Numbered from the stretch's first letter, positions 1 to 7,380 are shown. The stretch: 13,306 bases of DNA from a bacterium (GCA_013791675.1 VMTI01000099.1:1-13306), one strand, 5' to 3'. The notes: a model not told the origin generated them from the letters alone. Numbers and translations: made by a program.

Positions 1-2
1 AG

Positions 3-773
3 AACAAGGAATTTGAATCATTTAACGGCCCGATAATATTGACCACGAATTGCATAATTCCCGTCAAGGATTCATACAAAGACAGGATATTTACAACAGG
101 CATGGCGGGATATCCAGGCGTTAAACACATTTCTGACCGCGCCGGCGGAAAACAAAAGGATTTTTCCCAGGTAATAGAATTGGCAAAAAAATGCCCGCCT
201 CCGGAGCAGATTGAAGAGGGAGAAATTATAGGCGGATTTGCGCATAATCAGGTGCTGGCGTTGGCGGACAAAGTTGTGGAAGCGGTAAAATCCGGAGCCA
301 TAAAACGTTTTATTGTTATGGCGGGATGTGACGGCAGGCATCCGTCAAGAAAATATTTTACAGAGGTCGCGGAAAACCTTCCGAAAGATACGGTAATTTT
401 GACGGCGGGATGCGCAAAATACCGTTATAATAAATTGAAGCTCGGCGATATTGGCGGTATCCCCAGGGTGCTTGACGCAGGACAATGCAATGACAGCTAC
501 TCACTTGCCGTTATTGCTTTAAAGCTGAAGGAAGCGTTTGCGCTTAACGACGTGAATGACCTGCCGTTATCTTTTGATATAGCGTGGTATGAGCAGAAAG
601 CGGTCGCGGTGCTTCTGGCGTTACTTTATTTAGGATTCAAGAAAATCCATTTAGGCCCCACTGTTCCGGCGTTTCTATCGCCGAATATAACAAAAGTAAT
701 AGTTGAAAAATTCGGACTGCAACCTGTTACTAACGCGGGGGATGACATAAAAGCTATAATGAGAGGTCAATAA
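3..773 (+). CDS. hcp: Hybrid-cluster protein (hydroxylamine reductase), C-terminal part
   Basis: Partial gene, open to the left edge; the frame reads through from base 3, so the TTG at 39 is internal and not a start. Hcp carries a hybrid Fe-S-O cluster and is known as a hydroxylamine reductase and NO reductase of anaerobes under nitrosative stress; it is cytoplasmic. Visible here (numbering from codon 39) are Cys5 in TTNC, Cys97 in AGCDGRHP, Cys125 in TAGCAKYR, Cys150 in GQCNDS and Glu185/Lys187 in WYEQKA. Their spacing (92, 28, 25 and 35 residues) fits the hybrid-cluster ligands of Desulfovibrio Hcp (Cys312, Cys406, Cys434, Cys459, Glu494). The N-terminal Fe-S cysteines and the His and Glu ligands lie outside the window, so the class of Hcp cannot be decided. 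A cupin gene follows 26 bases downstream. Seven T residues follow the stop, but no convincing hairpin precedes them. Confidence 0.95.
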   Translation, partial: NKEFESFNGPIILTTNCIIPVKDSYKDRIFTTGMAGYPGVKHISDRAGGKQKDFSQVIELAKKCPPPEQIEEGEIIGGFAHNQVLALADKVVEAVKSGAIKRFIVMAGCDGRHPSRKYFTEVAENLPKDTVILTAGCAKYRYNKLKLGDIGGIPRVLDAGQCNDSYSLAVIALKLKEAFALNDVNDLPLSFDIAWYEQKAVAVLLALLYLGFKKIHLGPTVPAFLSPNITKVIVEKFGLQPVTNAGDDIKAIMRGQ

Positions 774-799
774 ATTTTTTTCTGAGCGCGGGAGTATAA

Positions 800-1135
800 A
801 TGGATATTGAAAAGAAAAATTTATTTAAAGGGATTCCTTCGGAGCTGCCGTCGGAAATTTTCAATTCATTGATTGTATCAAAGGATTTTACATTAGAGAG
901 GATTGTTTCAGAGGGGCATACTACTCCAGCAGGAGAATGGCTTGAGCAGGAACGGGACGAATGGGTAATTTTATTCTGCGGCGGCGCGAAAATATTATTT
1001 GAAGAAGGCAAGGTATCTAAAATTTTAAAGCCGGGGGATTATTTGAATATACCCGTGCATTGCCGTCATCGTGTGGAGTGGACAGATCCTGAACATAAAA
1101 CAGTATGGCTTGCCTTGCATTACAGGGCAGGATGA
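800..1135 (+). CDS. Small single-domain cupin protein
   Basis: 111 residues. The start is set by ATG 800 with a GGAG ribosome site at 791-794, five bases upstream. The C-terminal half is a cupin barrel: a strand pair around EWVILFCGGAKILFE, then the second cupin motif PGDYLNIPVHCRHRVEW (about 79-94) with His87 and His90, ending in TVWLALHY. The opening (NLFKGIPSELPSEIF) and the overall pattern match a widespread uncharacterised family of about 110-residue cupins. The first cupin motif has no obvious HxH pair; Glu54 is the likely counterpart there, so metal binding is uncertain. The substrate is unknown. It sits 26 bases after hcp and could be cotranscribed with it, but I see no direct functional link. 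Confidence 0.85.
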   Translation: MDIEKKNLFKGIPSELPSEIFNSLIVSKDFTLERIVSEGHTTPAGEWLEQERDEWVILFCGGAKILFEEGKVSKILKPGDYLNIPVHCRHRVEWTDPEHKTVWLALHYRAG

Positions 1136-1183
1136 TGACATCTTTCTCTTTCCGTTGAAAACTGCAAAAAGAATTTCACCGAC

Positions 1184-1513
1184 ATGAAAAAGCCGTTTAT
1201 AAGGCGAGGGCGATTTTATGTGTATATTCTGCAATGCGCGGATGAAACTTATTATACGGGATATACGAATGACCTGCAAAAAAGGATTGCGTTACATAAC
1301 GGGGGCAAAGGGGCGAAGTACACTAAGGCGCGAAGGCCGGTAAAGCTGGTTTGGGTCAAAGAATACAAGTACTTTAAGAGAGCGGTTTTAATGGAGTATC
1401 GAATCAAAACATTGGCAAGACGTCAAAAGCAATTGTTGATTGAAGGTCGGCGATTGCAACGCCTGATGGGGTCAGGTCTTGCCCTGAGAAATGCAGAGCA
1501 TTTCCAGGACTAA
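1184..1513 (+). CDS. GIY-YIG nuclease-like protein (YhbQ/UPF0213 type) with repeat-derived tail
   Basis: 109 residues, of which about 85 form one GIY-YIG domain: FYVYILQC (11-18), YYTGYT (23-28), Arg34 in LQKR, His38, KYTKARRPVKLVW (45-57) and Glu71 in MEYRIK as the likely metal-binding acid. Members of this COG2827-type family are small stand-alone proteins. The first domain strand begins at residue 11, so ATG 1184 is the sensible start although its ribosome site is weak. The domain should end near LARRQKQLLI (about 77-86). Residues 91-109 are encoded by the hairpin cluster that begins at 1456, so the tail is probably acquired sequence in which the reading frame happened to stay open. Biological role unknown; DNA cleavage is inferred from the fold only. 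Confidence 0.87.
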   Translation: MKKPFIRRGRFYVYILQCADETYYTGYTNDLQKRIALHNGGKGAKYTKARRPVKLVWVKEYKYFKRAVLMEYRIKTLARRQKQLLIEGRRLQRLMGSGLALRNAEHFQD

Positions 1514-1604
1514 AGTCCCGGGAATTCTTTGAATTCCTCGGGGAAAGTTGCAAAACGAATACCCCGTCCCGCCTGCGGCGGACCACCCCTTTTACAAAAA
1601 GAGG
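1456..1604. repeat. Cluster of five hairpins (REP/BIME-like intergenic repeat)
   Basis: Five inverted repeats follow one another. (a) 1456-1482: GCAA/TTGC and CCTGA/TCAGG arms around a TGGGG loop. (b) 1483-1508: CCTG plus GAAATGC pairing with GCATTTC plus CAGG, one bulged A, loop AGA. (c) 1517-1542: CCCGGGAATTC against GAATTCCTCGGG with a bulge. (d) 1566-1583: GTCCCGCC against GGCGGAC, loop TGC. (e) 1586-1604: CCCCTTTT against AAAAGAGG, loop ACA, one mismatch. None has a clear following T-run, so this is not a simple terminator. Density and compactness resemble REP-type repeats mobilised by REP-associated tyrosine transposases; that link is inference, since no such transposase lies in the window. 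It covers the 3' end of the GIY-YIG gene and most of the gap before rhlE. Confidence 0.6.
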
Positions 1605-1626
1605 AATCCGAACAAAAATGGGAAAA

Positions 1627-1657
1627 TTAACACCAGGTGCGGAATAAATACTATAAT
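1627..1657 (+). promoter_or_regulatory. Probable sigma-70-type promoter for rhlE-miaB
   Basis: A perfect TATAAT lies at 1652-1657. The best -35 candidate is TTAACA at 1627-1632, one mismatch to consensus but with a long 19-base spacer. It lies just downstream of the hairpin cluster and about 46 bases before the rhlE start. Transcription would be expected to begin near 1664-1666. The AT-rich context makes a chance match possible. Confidence 0.45.
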
Positions 1658-1665
1658 GTAAAAAA

Positions 1666-1707
1666 ATGGCAGTTGAAGAAAATACAAACAAAAAGGAAAA
1701 TTTATGA
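1666..1707 (+). other. Possible 13-codon leader ORF upstream of rhlE
   Basis: ATG 1666 opens a 13-codon frame (MAVEENTNKKENL) whose TGA at 1705-1707 overlaps the rhlE start as ATGA. The predicted transcript start (about 1664-1666) would leave it nearly leaderless, and it has no ribosome site. It may be chance; the exact stop/start overlap is the only reason to record it. Confidence 0.18.
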
Positions 1708-2960
1708 AATTTGATCAGTTCAATTTAGATCCGCGTCTTTCAGAAGGAATTAATCGCTCCGGCTTTGATGAGCCGACGCCTGTGCAAAAGCAGGTCATCC
1801 CGCTGGCAATGGCAGGGCACGACCTGGTAGGCACCGCCCAAACCGGCACCGGTAAAACAGCCGCTTTTGTATTGCCTATCCTGCACAAACTGCTGCAGGA
1901 CCAGCATAAATGTTTAAGCGTGTTAATTATTACGCCGACCCGGGAATTAGCAGAACAGATCAATCAGAACATTGACACCCTTAAGTACGGAACAGGGCTG
2001 CGCAACGCGACTGTTTACGGGGGAGTCAATGCTAATTCTCAGATAAAAGCTTTGCGCAGGGGGGTGGATATAATTGTGGCCTGTCCGGGAAGGCTGCTGG
2101 ATCTGATAAATCAGGAGTATGTAAAATTAAACAAAGTGGATGTACTGGTGCTGGATGAAGCCGACAGGATGCTTGATATGGGCTTTCTCCCCGATATAAA
2201 ACGCATTATCGCATATCTGCCGGCAGAGAGGCAGACCATGATGTTCTCGGCGACATTTGCTCCGGAAATAGAATTACTCGCGAAAAAAGTGCTCCATAAT
2301 CCAAAGCGAATTGCCATCGGGATGAGCGCTCCGGCGCATACTGTCTCGCATGCTTTATTTCCGGTACCTCAGCATCTGAAAAGCCAACTATTATTAAAAT
2401 TGCTTGAACATACTGATACAAAATCCGTACTTATCTTTACGCGCACCAAATATCGCGCTAAAACTTTGGCCAGAAAGATAGAAAGCGGTAAATATACAGT
2501 TACCAGCCTCCACAGCAATAGGACTCAGGGACAGAGGCAGGAGGCGCTTAAAGGATTTAAAGACGGGACTTATCATATAATGGTGGCCACGGATATTGCC
2601 GCCCGGGGGCTGGATGTGGAGAGTATTTCTCACGTGATAAATTTTGATATTCCGGGGACGCCGGATGATTATATTCACCGGATAGGCCGAACGGGAAGAG
2701 CCGAGCGTACCGGTGACGCTTTTACTCTTATCACTCCCGAAGACGAACCTATGATTCTGAGATTGGAAAAGATAATCGGAGCTAAAATCATAAGAAAAAC
2801 AATGGAAGATTTTGATTATGGCGCCCCAAAACCGAAACATCAGCCTTCATCGCGAAGGGGGAATAATCAGCCCCGCAGATACGGCCAAAGAGCAAATCCG
2901 GCCAATGATAAAAAATCCATCGGCAGATATCGCTCGAATAAAGCGCATGATAAAAGATAA
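1704..2960 (+). CDS. rhlE: DEAD-box ATP-dependent RNA helicase, RhlE-like
   Basis: 418 residues, a full-length two-RecA-domain RNA helicase. Motifs in order: Q motif with Phe21 and PTPVQ (24-28), motif I AQTGTGKT (45-52), PTREL (78-82), GG near 106, DEAD (151-154), SAT (182-184), IFTRTK (244-249), ATDIAARGLD (295-304) and HRIGRTGR (325-332). A basic, Arg/Asn-rich tail (about 365-418) replaces any folded C-terminal domain; such tails bind RNA non-specifically. RhlE-type proteins act in ribosome assembly and mRNA turnover in the cytoplasm. ATG 1704 has an AGGA ribosome site at 1694-1697 and directly precedes the Q motif. The 3' end overlaps the proposed miaB start by 14 bases in another frame. 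The exact subfamily (RhlE rather than another DEAD-box type) rests on overall look and length. Confidence 0.95.
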   Translation: MKFDQFNLDPRLSEGINRSGFDEPTPVQKQVIPLAMAGHDLVGTAQTGTGKTAAFVLPILHKLLQDQHKCLSVLIITPTRELAEQINQNIDTLKYGTGLRNATVYGGVNANSQIKALRRGVDIIVACPGRLLDLINQEYVKLNKVDVLVLDEADRMLDMGFLPDIKRIIAYLPAERQTMMFSATFAPEIELLAKKVLHNPKRIAIGMSAPAHTVSHALFPVPQHLKSQLLLKLLEHTDTKSVLIFTRTKYRAKTLARKIESGKYTVTSLHSNRTQGQRQEALKGFKDGTYHIMVATDIAARGLDVESISHVINFDIPGTPDDYIHRIGRTGRAERTGDAFTLITPEDEPMILRLEKIIGAKIIRKTMEDFDYGAPKPKHQPSSRRGNNQPRRYGQRANPANDKKSIGRYRSNKAHDKR

Positions 2961-4209
2961 AAAATCAGTTTACATCCGAACTTTCGGCTGTCAGATGAAT
3001 GTCGCTGACAGCCTCGTCATGAAAAGCATTCTTTCCGATAGAGGTTTTGAATTTACCGGAAATCTTGAAGACGCGGCGCTGATAATATTTAACTCCTGCA
3101 GCATAAGGGATCACGCGGAAAACAGAATGTTTTCAAACCTCGGACTGGCCATGAAAAAAAATCCCTCCGCGGGTTTTATTCTCGCCGGATGCACGGCTAA
3201 GCGGCACGGCTCAAAGCTTTTTAAGAGGTTTCCGCGGCTTGGCGCCGTGTCCGCGCCGTCGGAGATTTTCAGTATCGGCGAAATCGCGGAAAAAGTTATA
3301 GGCGGTGGAATGGGAATTGAGGCTCTTGCGGGCGGGGTCTACGGATTTGTTCCGCGGGTCGGCGACATCAGCGAATATGTCGTTATACAGACGGGCTGCG
3401 ATAATTATTGCTCATATTGCGTTGTGCCGTTTTTAAGGGAGGGCGAAAAATACCGTTCTGCCGGGGATATTCTGCGGGAAGCGGAATGCCTTGCGGCATC
3501 CGGCACAAAAGAAATTGTTTTTCTGGGGCAGAATGTGAATTCATACAGGGATGAAAATGAGGGAGATGATTTTCCGGCTCTCCTCCGCCGGGCCTCTGAA
3601 ATTGAGGGTATTCTCCGAATAAGATTTTTAACCTCGCATCCGAAAGACCTTTCACCTAAACTGATTGAAGAGTTTAAACGTAATCCAAAACTCGCGCATC
3701 ATCTGCATCTGCCCGTTCAGAGCGGTTCCGATTCAGTGCTTAAGAGAATGAACAGGAAATACACTTCCGGGGATTATCTGAAAATTTTAGAGCGGCTTCG
3801 CGAAAGTGTCCCGGATATCGCGCTTACTGCGGATATTATCGCGGGGTTTCCCGGGGAGACCGATAAAGATTTCTCGAAAACTCTGGGCCTTGTAAGAAAA
3901 GCGGATTTTGACGGCGTATTTGTTTTTAAATACAGCCCCCGCGAGGGCACGGAGTCTTATAAGATGAATGACGATGTGAAGGAGCCCGCGAAAAAGGAAA
4001 GGCTAACCGCGGGGCTTGCTCTCGCCAAGGAGCTGGCGCTTAAAAAAAGAAAGGCGTATATAGGCAAAAAAGTGGAAGCTCTTTTTGAGAATGACGATGT
4101 TGGACATTCGTCACAAAATTATTTAGTATTTAAAAAAGGCGCCAAGGCGGGGGAGTTCGGAGAAGTCGTAATAAAAGGCGTTTCCGGTTTCCGTCTTATG
4201 GCGGAATAG
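2947..4209 (+). CDS. miaB: tRNA-2-methylthio-N6-dimethylallyladenosine synthase (MiaB)
   Basis: Radical-SAM methylthiotransferase that converts i6A37 to ms2i6A37 in tRNAs reading UNN codons. From the chosen start it has 420 residues: an N-terminal MTTase domain with Cys15 (FGCQMN), Cys51 (NSCSIRDHAE) and Cys82 (LAGCTA) for the auxiliary 4Fe-4S cluster; a radical-SAM core with CDNYCSYC at Cys151/155/158; LGQNVNSY; LPVQSGSD; DIIAGFPGE; and a short C-terminal TRAM-like region. SIRDHAE and GQNVNS point to MiaB rather than MtaB or RimO. The frame is open to ATG 2812, but that region is the rhlE tail out of frame; homologues start just before the YIRTFGCQMN strand, which favours ATG 2947. ATG 2905 is an alternative, and no start has a strong ribosome site. 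The rhlE/miaB overlap suggests translational coupling. Confidence 0.95.
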   Translation: MIKDKKSVYIRTFGCQMNVADSLVMKSILSDRGFEFTGNLEDAALIIFNSCSIRDHAENRMFSNLGLAMKKNPSAGFILAGCTAKRHGSKLFKRFPRLGAVSAPSEIFSIGEIAEKVIGGGMGIEALAGGVYGFVPRVGDISEYVVIQTGCDNYCSYCVVPFLREGEKYRSAGDILREAECLAASGTKEIVFLGQNVNSYRDENEGDDFPALLRRASEIEGILRIRFLTSHPKDLSPKLIEEFKRNPKLAHHLHLPVQSGSDSVLKRMNRKYTSGDYLKILERLRESVPDIALTADIIAGFPGETDKDFSKTLGLVRKADFDGVFVFKYSPREGTESYKMNDDVKEPAKKERLTAGLALAKELALKKRKAYIGKKVEALFENDDVGHSSQNYLVFKKGAKAGEFGEVVIKGVSGFRLMAE

Positions 4210-4296
4210 TTTCCGGCTGTCCGCCTTCATGGCGGCGGTTGAGAAAAATGTAAGGGGAAAATTGAAAAAAGAATTAGAACCGTTCCCTTTCTTTTT

Positions 4297-4301
4297 GGAG
4301 G
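4297..4301 (+). promoter_or_regulatory. Strong ribosome binding site of the LapA-like gene
   Basis: GGAGG at 4297-4301, four bases before ATG 4306, is among the clearest Shine-Dalgarno sites in the window. It implies efficient independent initiation after the 96-base gap that follows miaB, and it fixes the start. Confidence 0.7.
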
Positions 4302-4305
4302 AAAA

Positions 4306-4620
4306 ATGACACAGATAAAACTGCTTTTCGCGATGGCTATTCTGGTTGCGCTGACCATTCTTACGGTTTACGTGCCCAAGGATTTTTCAAGTGTACCCCC
4401 GATGGTTATTCTGGTTTCTTCCCTCTTTATAGGCGCCGCGTTTTCGGCGGTGCTGGGAATAGCCGAAAATCTGAAACTCGGGGGGGAAATAAAGAAGAAA
4501 AAGAAAGAGGTCGAGGAATCTTCGGAAAAAATAAAAAGCTTGCAGCTCAAAATCAGGGAGCTGGAAGAAAAAACAGAAGAAGGCCAATCGGATAAATCGG
4601 AAAGAGAACAGGGAATCTGA
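4306..4620 (+). CDS. LapA-domain (DUF1049) small membrane protein
   Basis: 104 residues. Two hydrophobic segments (about 5-23 and 32-52) flank a short PKDFSSVPP turn and are followed by a charged helix predicted to be a coiled coil (about 60-93, Lys/Glu-rich with Leu heptads) and a polar end. This two-helix hairpin plus coiled-coil layout is typical of the LapA/YciS family. In E. coli LapA works with LapB in regulating lipopolysaccharide synthesis through LpxC turnover. No lapB-like TPR gene is visible, so that role cannot be assumed. The 96-base gap after miaB holds only a small CCGCC/GGCGG hairpin (4221-4235). mutS starts within 11 bases of the stop, or possibly overlaps it. Confidence 0.8.
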   Translation: MTQIKLLFAMAILVALTILTVYVPKDFSSVPPMVILVSSLFIGAAFSAVLGIAENLKLGGEIKKKKKEVEESSEKIKSLQLKIRELEEKTEEGQSDKSEREQGI

Positions 4621-4631
4621 CAAACGTTTCT

Positions 4632-7196
4632 ATGGGCGGCACTACCCCCGTCATGGGGCAGTATGAAAAAATAAAGAACAGTTATCCCGACTGTATAATA
4701 TTTTTCAGGCTCGGGGATTTTTACGAGATGTTCGGCGATGACGCGCGTGAGGCGTCAAAGATTCTGCAGATTGTTCTCACTTCCCGGGGAGGCCGTCCCA
4801 TGTGCGGTATTCCGTATCACGCTGTTGACAATTATCTGCTCAAAATTGTCTCATCCGGCAGAAAAGTCGCTATTGTAGAGCAGCTTGAAGAGCCGTCAAA
4901 AGGCAAAAAAATAGTTGACAGGGGCGTTGTCAGGGTGGTGACGCCCGGCACTCTCACAGAGGATATACTTTCGCCGGACAAAAATAATTTTATACTCGGA
5001 GTTTATCCGCAAAAGGAATTTTTCGGATGCGTGCTCGCTGATATCAGCACGGGAGAGATGAGCGCTAGAAAGGTGTCCGAAAAAGATTTTCCGGGTTTTC
5101 TTAAAACCGCCGATAAAATAACGGAAGCTGTTTATCCCGAGGGCAGCGTTTGCGAAAAATATTTTGGTGAAGGCATATTCAGAGCGCCCGTAGATAAGAA
5201 TTTTTTCAGCGAGTACGAGGGCAGGGAAAAGCTCAAAGAACTTTTTAAGGTGAATTCGCTGAAGGGCTTTGATATGGACGAGGGAATTTTACTTTCCGCG
5301 GCCGCCGCTCTTTTAAATTACCTCGCGGGAACTAAACTTGATATTTTGCCGTCGATAAAAAACATAACCAGGATTCGCGACGGCGAGAACCTTTTTATGG
5401 ACGCCTCCACCATACGCAATCTTGAACTCGTTGAAAATCTTTCCGGGACACCGTCCTGCGCGACACTTTTCAGTGTTCTTAACAGAACACTTACTCCCGC
5501 AGGCTCCAGGCTTTTGAAAAAAAGGCTTTTGAATCCTTCCGCCCGGCCGGATATTATAAGGCGCCGCCAGAAAGAGATGCTGTGTTTTATGGAAGACAGC
5601 GCCCTTAAGGATTCCGCGGGCGCGGCGCTTTCTGCGGTGAAGGACACGGAGAGAGCTTTCAGCCGGATAATTATGACGGGCGGGCACATTGCGGATTTTA
5701 TGAATATATTAAGCGCTTTGAAGGCCGCGGAAATTCTTGCTCAAAAACTTAAAGGCGGCATTTTCGGCGGTTTGAATTTTCTGCCGGGGTTAATGAAAAT
5801 TCTTGATAAAGCCGTTGCGCTTGACCAAAACGGCCGGGCTGTTATTAATTCTTCTTTTGACCCGCGAATGGAAAAGCTCTCTGCGGAGCTTTCCGTTTTG
5901 GAGAAATGGGTCAATGATTTTGAAGCCGGGGAACGCGAGAAATCGGGAATACCCAAACTCAAAGTTTCTTTTAATTCGGTTTTCGGATATTACATTGAGG
6001 TGACAAAAGTGAATCTGGGAAAAGTGCCGGAAAATTACATAAGAAAGCAGACGCTTGTAAATTCGGAGCGTTTTATTACGCATGAGCTCAAAGAAAAGGA
6101 AACCGAAATATTGATTTTAAAAGATGAGCTGGGGAAGATAGAAAAAGAGGCGTGGAAGACTCTGGCAAACAGTGTTAAAGATGAGCTTTCGGCGCTGAAA
6201 GAGCTCTCAGGACATCTCGCCGCAATAGATGTCGCGAGGTCATCGGCCGCCGCCGCTCTATCCGGCAATTATATTATTCCCGAAATTAATGACGGAGATG
6301 AAATACTCATCAAAGATTCGCGCCATCCGGTTGTTGAGAAAATTCACGCCGGAACTTTCACCCCCAACGACATAAAACTCAACAGGGGGACGAATCAGAT
6401 TATGCTCATCACCGGACCGAATATGGCGGGAAAGTCCACATATATAAGGCAGACGGCTCTTTGCGTGATTATGGCGCAGGCCGGTGGGGGCATTCCGGCC
6501 TCATCCGCGAAAATCGGAGTCTCCGACAGGATTTTCACCAGAATAGGCGCGGGAGACAATCTTGCTCAGGACGCGTCCACATTCATGGTTGAGATGAATG
6601 AGGCGGCGAACATACTGAACAATTCTACGGACAAATCGCTTATAATAATAGACGAGCTGGGAAGAGGCACTTCCACATATGACGGGATTTCCATAGCATG
6701 GGCATGCCTTGAGTATATAGCGGAAGACCCCCGGCACTGCCGCTGTCTTTTTGCCACTCATTTTTTTGAACTTGTGGAACTTGAGGAAAAGTTCGGCAAC
6801 ATAAAAAATTACAATGCCGCGGTCAAAGAATGGCAGGGGAGGCTCCATTTTCTTCACAAAATAGAGAATGGCCCCGCGGATAGGTCTTACGGAATTCATG
6901 TGGCCGAGCTTGCCGGTATTCCGAAGCCCGCTGTCGCAAGGGCGCGAGAAATCATGAGAGAACTTGAGAAGCAGCATCTCCCGCATGAGCAGCTGCCGGA
7001 TTCGGAGCAGATTTCTTTTTTCGACGAAGAGAGGGGGAAATACGACGTGATTATAAAAAAAATCAAAAGCGCGGATACGGATAATATGAAGCCCATCGCG
7101 GCGCTGAATTTCATTGACGAGGTGAAAGCTGAACTGGAGCGGAATGTTCAATGCGGCGGAAAGAATATCCGTCCGCCCGGAAAGACGGAAAAATGA
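4632..7196 (+). CDS. mutS: DNA mismatch repair protein MutS
   Basis: 854 residues, full length. MutS recognises mismatches and small loops and recruits MutL through ATP-driven clamp formation. Visible: the mismatch-reading F-x-E motif (Phe30-Tyr31-Glu32 in GDFYEMF), GIPYHA, EQLEEP, VTPGTL, the clamp/lever region with KVSFNSVFGYYIEV, Walker A GPNMAGKS (595-602), STFMVEM, Walker B with Asp674-Glu675 in IIIDELGRGTST, and the switch His710 in ATHFFEL. The C-terminal segment keeps the EQISFFD and PIAALNFIDEVKAEL pattern. ATG 4632 gives a normal N-terminus but lacks a ribosome site. An in-frame CTG at 4617, overlapping the upstream stop as CTGA, is an alternative that adds five residues. No mutL is in the window. 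The stop overlaps the next small gene as ATGA. Confidence 0.97.
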   Translation: MGGTTPVMGQYEKIKNSYPDCIIFFRLGDFYEMFGDDAREASKILQIVLTSRGGRPMCGIPYHAVDNYLLKIVSSGRKVAIVEQLEEPSKGKKIVDRGVVRVVTPGTLTEDILSPDKNNFILGVYPQKEFFGCVLADISTGEMSARKVSEKDFPGFLKTADKITEAVYPEGSVCEKYFGEGIFRAPVDKNFFSEYEGREKLKELFKVNSLKGFDMDEGILLSAAAALLNYLAGTKLDILPSIKNITRIRDGENLFMDASTIRNLELVENLSGTPSCATLFSVLNRTLTPAGSRLLKKRLLNPSARPDIIRRRQKEMLCFMEDSALKDSAGAALSAVKDTERAFSRIIMTGGHIADFMNILSALKAAEILAQKLKGGIFGGLNFLPGLMKILDKAVALDQNGRAVINSSFDPRMEKLSAELSVLEKWVNDFEAGEREKSGIPKLKVSFNSVFGYYIEVTKVNLGKVPENYIRKQTLVNSERFITHELKEKETEILILKDELGKIEKEAWKTLANSVKDELSALKELSGHLAAIDVARSSAAAALSGNYIIPEINDGDEILIKDSRHPVVEKIHAGTFTPNDIKLNRGTNQIMLITGPNMAGKSTYIRQTALCVIMAQAGGGIPASSAKIGVSDRIFTRIGAGDNLAQDASTFMVEMNEAANILNNSTDKSLIIIDELGRGTSTYDGISIAWACLEYIAEDPRHCRCLFATHFFELVELEEKFGNIKNYNAAVKEWQGRLHFLHKIENGPADRSYGIHVAELAGIPKPAVARAREIMRELEKQHLPHEQLPDSEQISFFDEERGKYDVIIKKIKSADTDNMKPIAALNFIDEVKAELERNVQCGGKNIRPPGKTEK

Positions 7197-7333
7197 AAAA
7201 AAACGCAGTGATTTTGAGGATTGTTTTAATCGTGTTGTTCGCAGTGTTTGTCTCCGAGGGAGTAAGAAAAAGCCGTCCCGGGGCGACAGGCGGAATAGCC
7301 AGCAGCATCTGTCTCGCCTGCATGGGGTTTTGA
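7193..7333 (+). CDS. CD1871A-like small CXXC membrane peptide
   Basis: 46 residues, short enough to be missed by many gene callers. ATG 7193 overlaps the mutS stop (ATGA), so it is probably translationally coupled. Layout: a short basic start, one membrane segment (about 5-21, IVLIVLFAVFV), a basic GVRKSRP stretch, a small-residue linker, and the C-terminal tail SSICLACMGF with Cys40 and Cys43. This layout (one helix, then C-x2-C-[MI]-G near the very end) matches my recollection of the CD1871A family of CXXC-motif proteins, whose function is unknown to me and which tend to occur beside 4Fe-4S membrane proteins. A polyferredoxin follows here. The cysteine pair could be a thiol redox site or a metal ligand. 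The family match is from memory and needs a profile search. Confidence 0.7.
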   Translation: MKKNAVILRIVLIVLFAVFVSEGVRKSRPGATGGIASSICLACMGF

Positions 7334-7339
7334 TAAGCG

Positions 7340-7380
7340 GAGAAAATGGAGCGGGAAAATGGGGGAAAATGGGGACGTCC
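7340..7380. repeat. Short tandem repeat plus palindrome in the gap before the polyferredoxin gene
   Basis: Three near-identical ten-base units lie at 7340-7349, 7353-7362 and 7363-7372; the last two are identical (GGGAAAATGG) and directly adjacent. They run into GGACGTCC (7373-7380), a perfect eight-base palindrome. The stretch is unlike nearby coding DNA and may be a remnant of a dispersed repeat. No function can be read from it. It occupies the 84-base gap between the CXXC peptide and the polyferredoxin. Confidence 0.5.

Noticed and set aside
775..781. Seven T residues after the hcp stop as a terminator
   Set aside because: No stable GC-rich stem directly precedes it.
1404..1691. 95-codon minus-strand frame across the hairpin cluster
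   Set aside because: Its sequence is explained by translation through inverted repeats and the 3' end of the GIY-YIG gene; no conserved motif.
2394..2840. 148-codon minus-strand frame
   Set aside because: Antisense shadow of the rhlE helicase core, with no domain-like features.
4221..4235. CCGCC/GGCGG hairpin after miaB as a rho-independent terminator
   Set aside because: Only a five-base stem and no T-run follows; it could be chance in GC-rich sequence.
6501..7151. 216-codon open frame on the minus strand
   Set aside because: Lies wholly inside mutS, whose motifs are intact in the + frame; the minus translation shows no recognisable domain or ribosome site.
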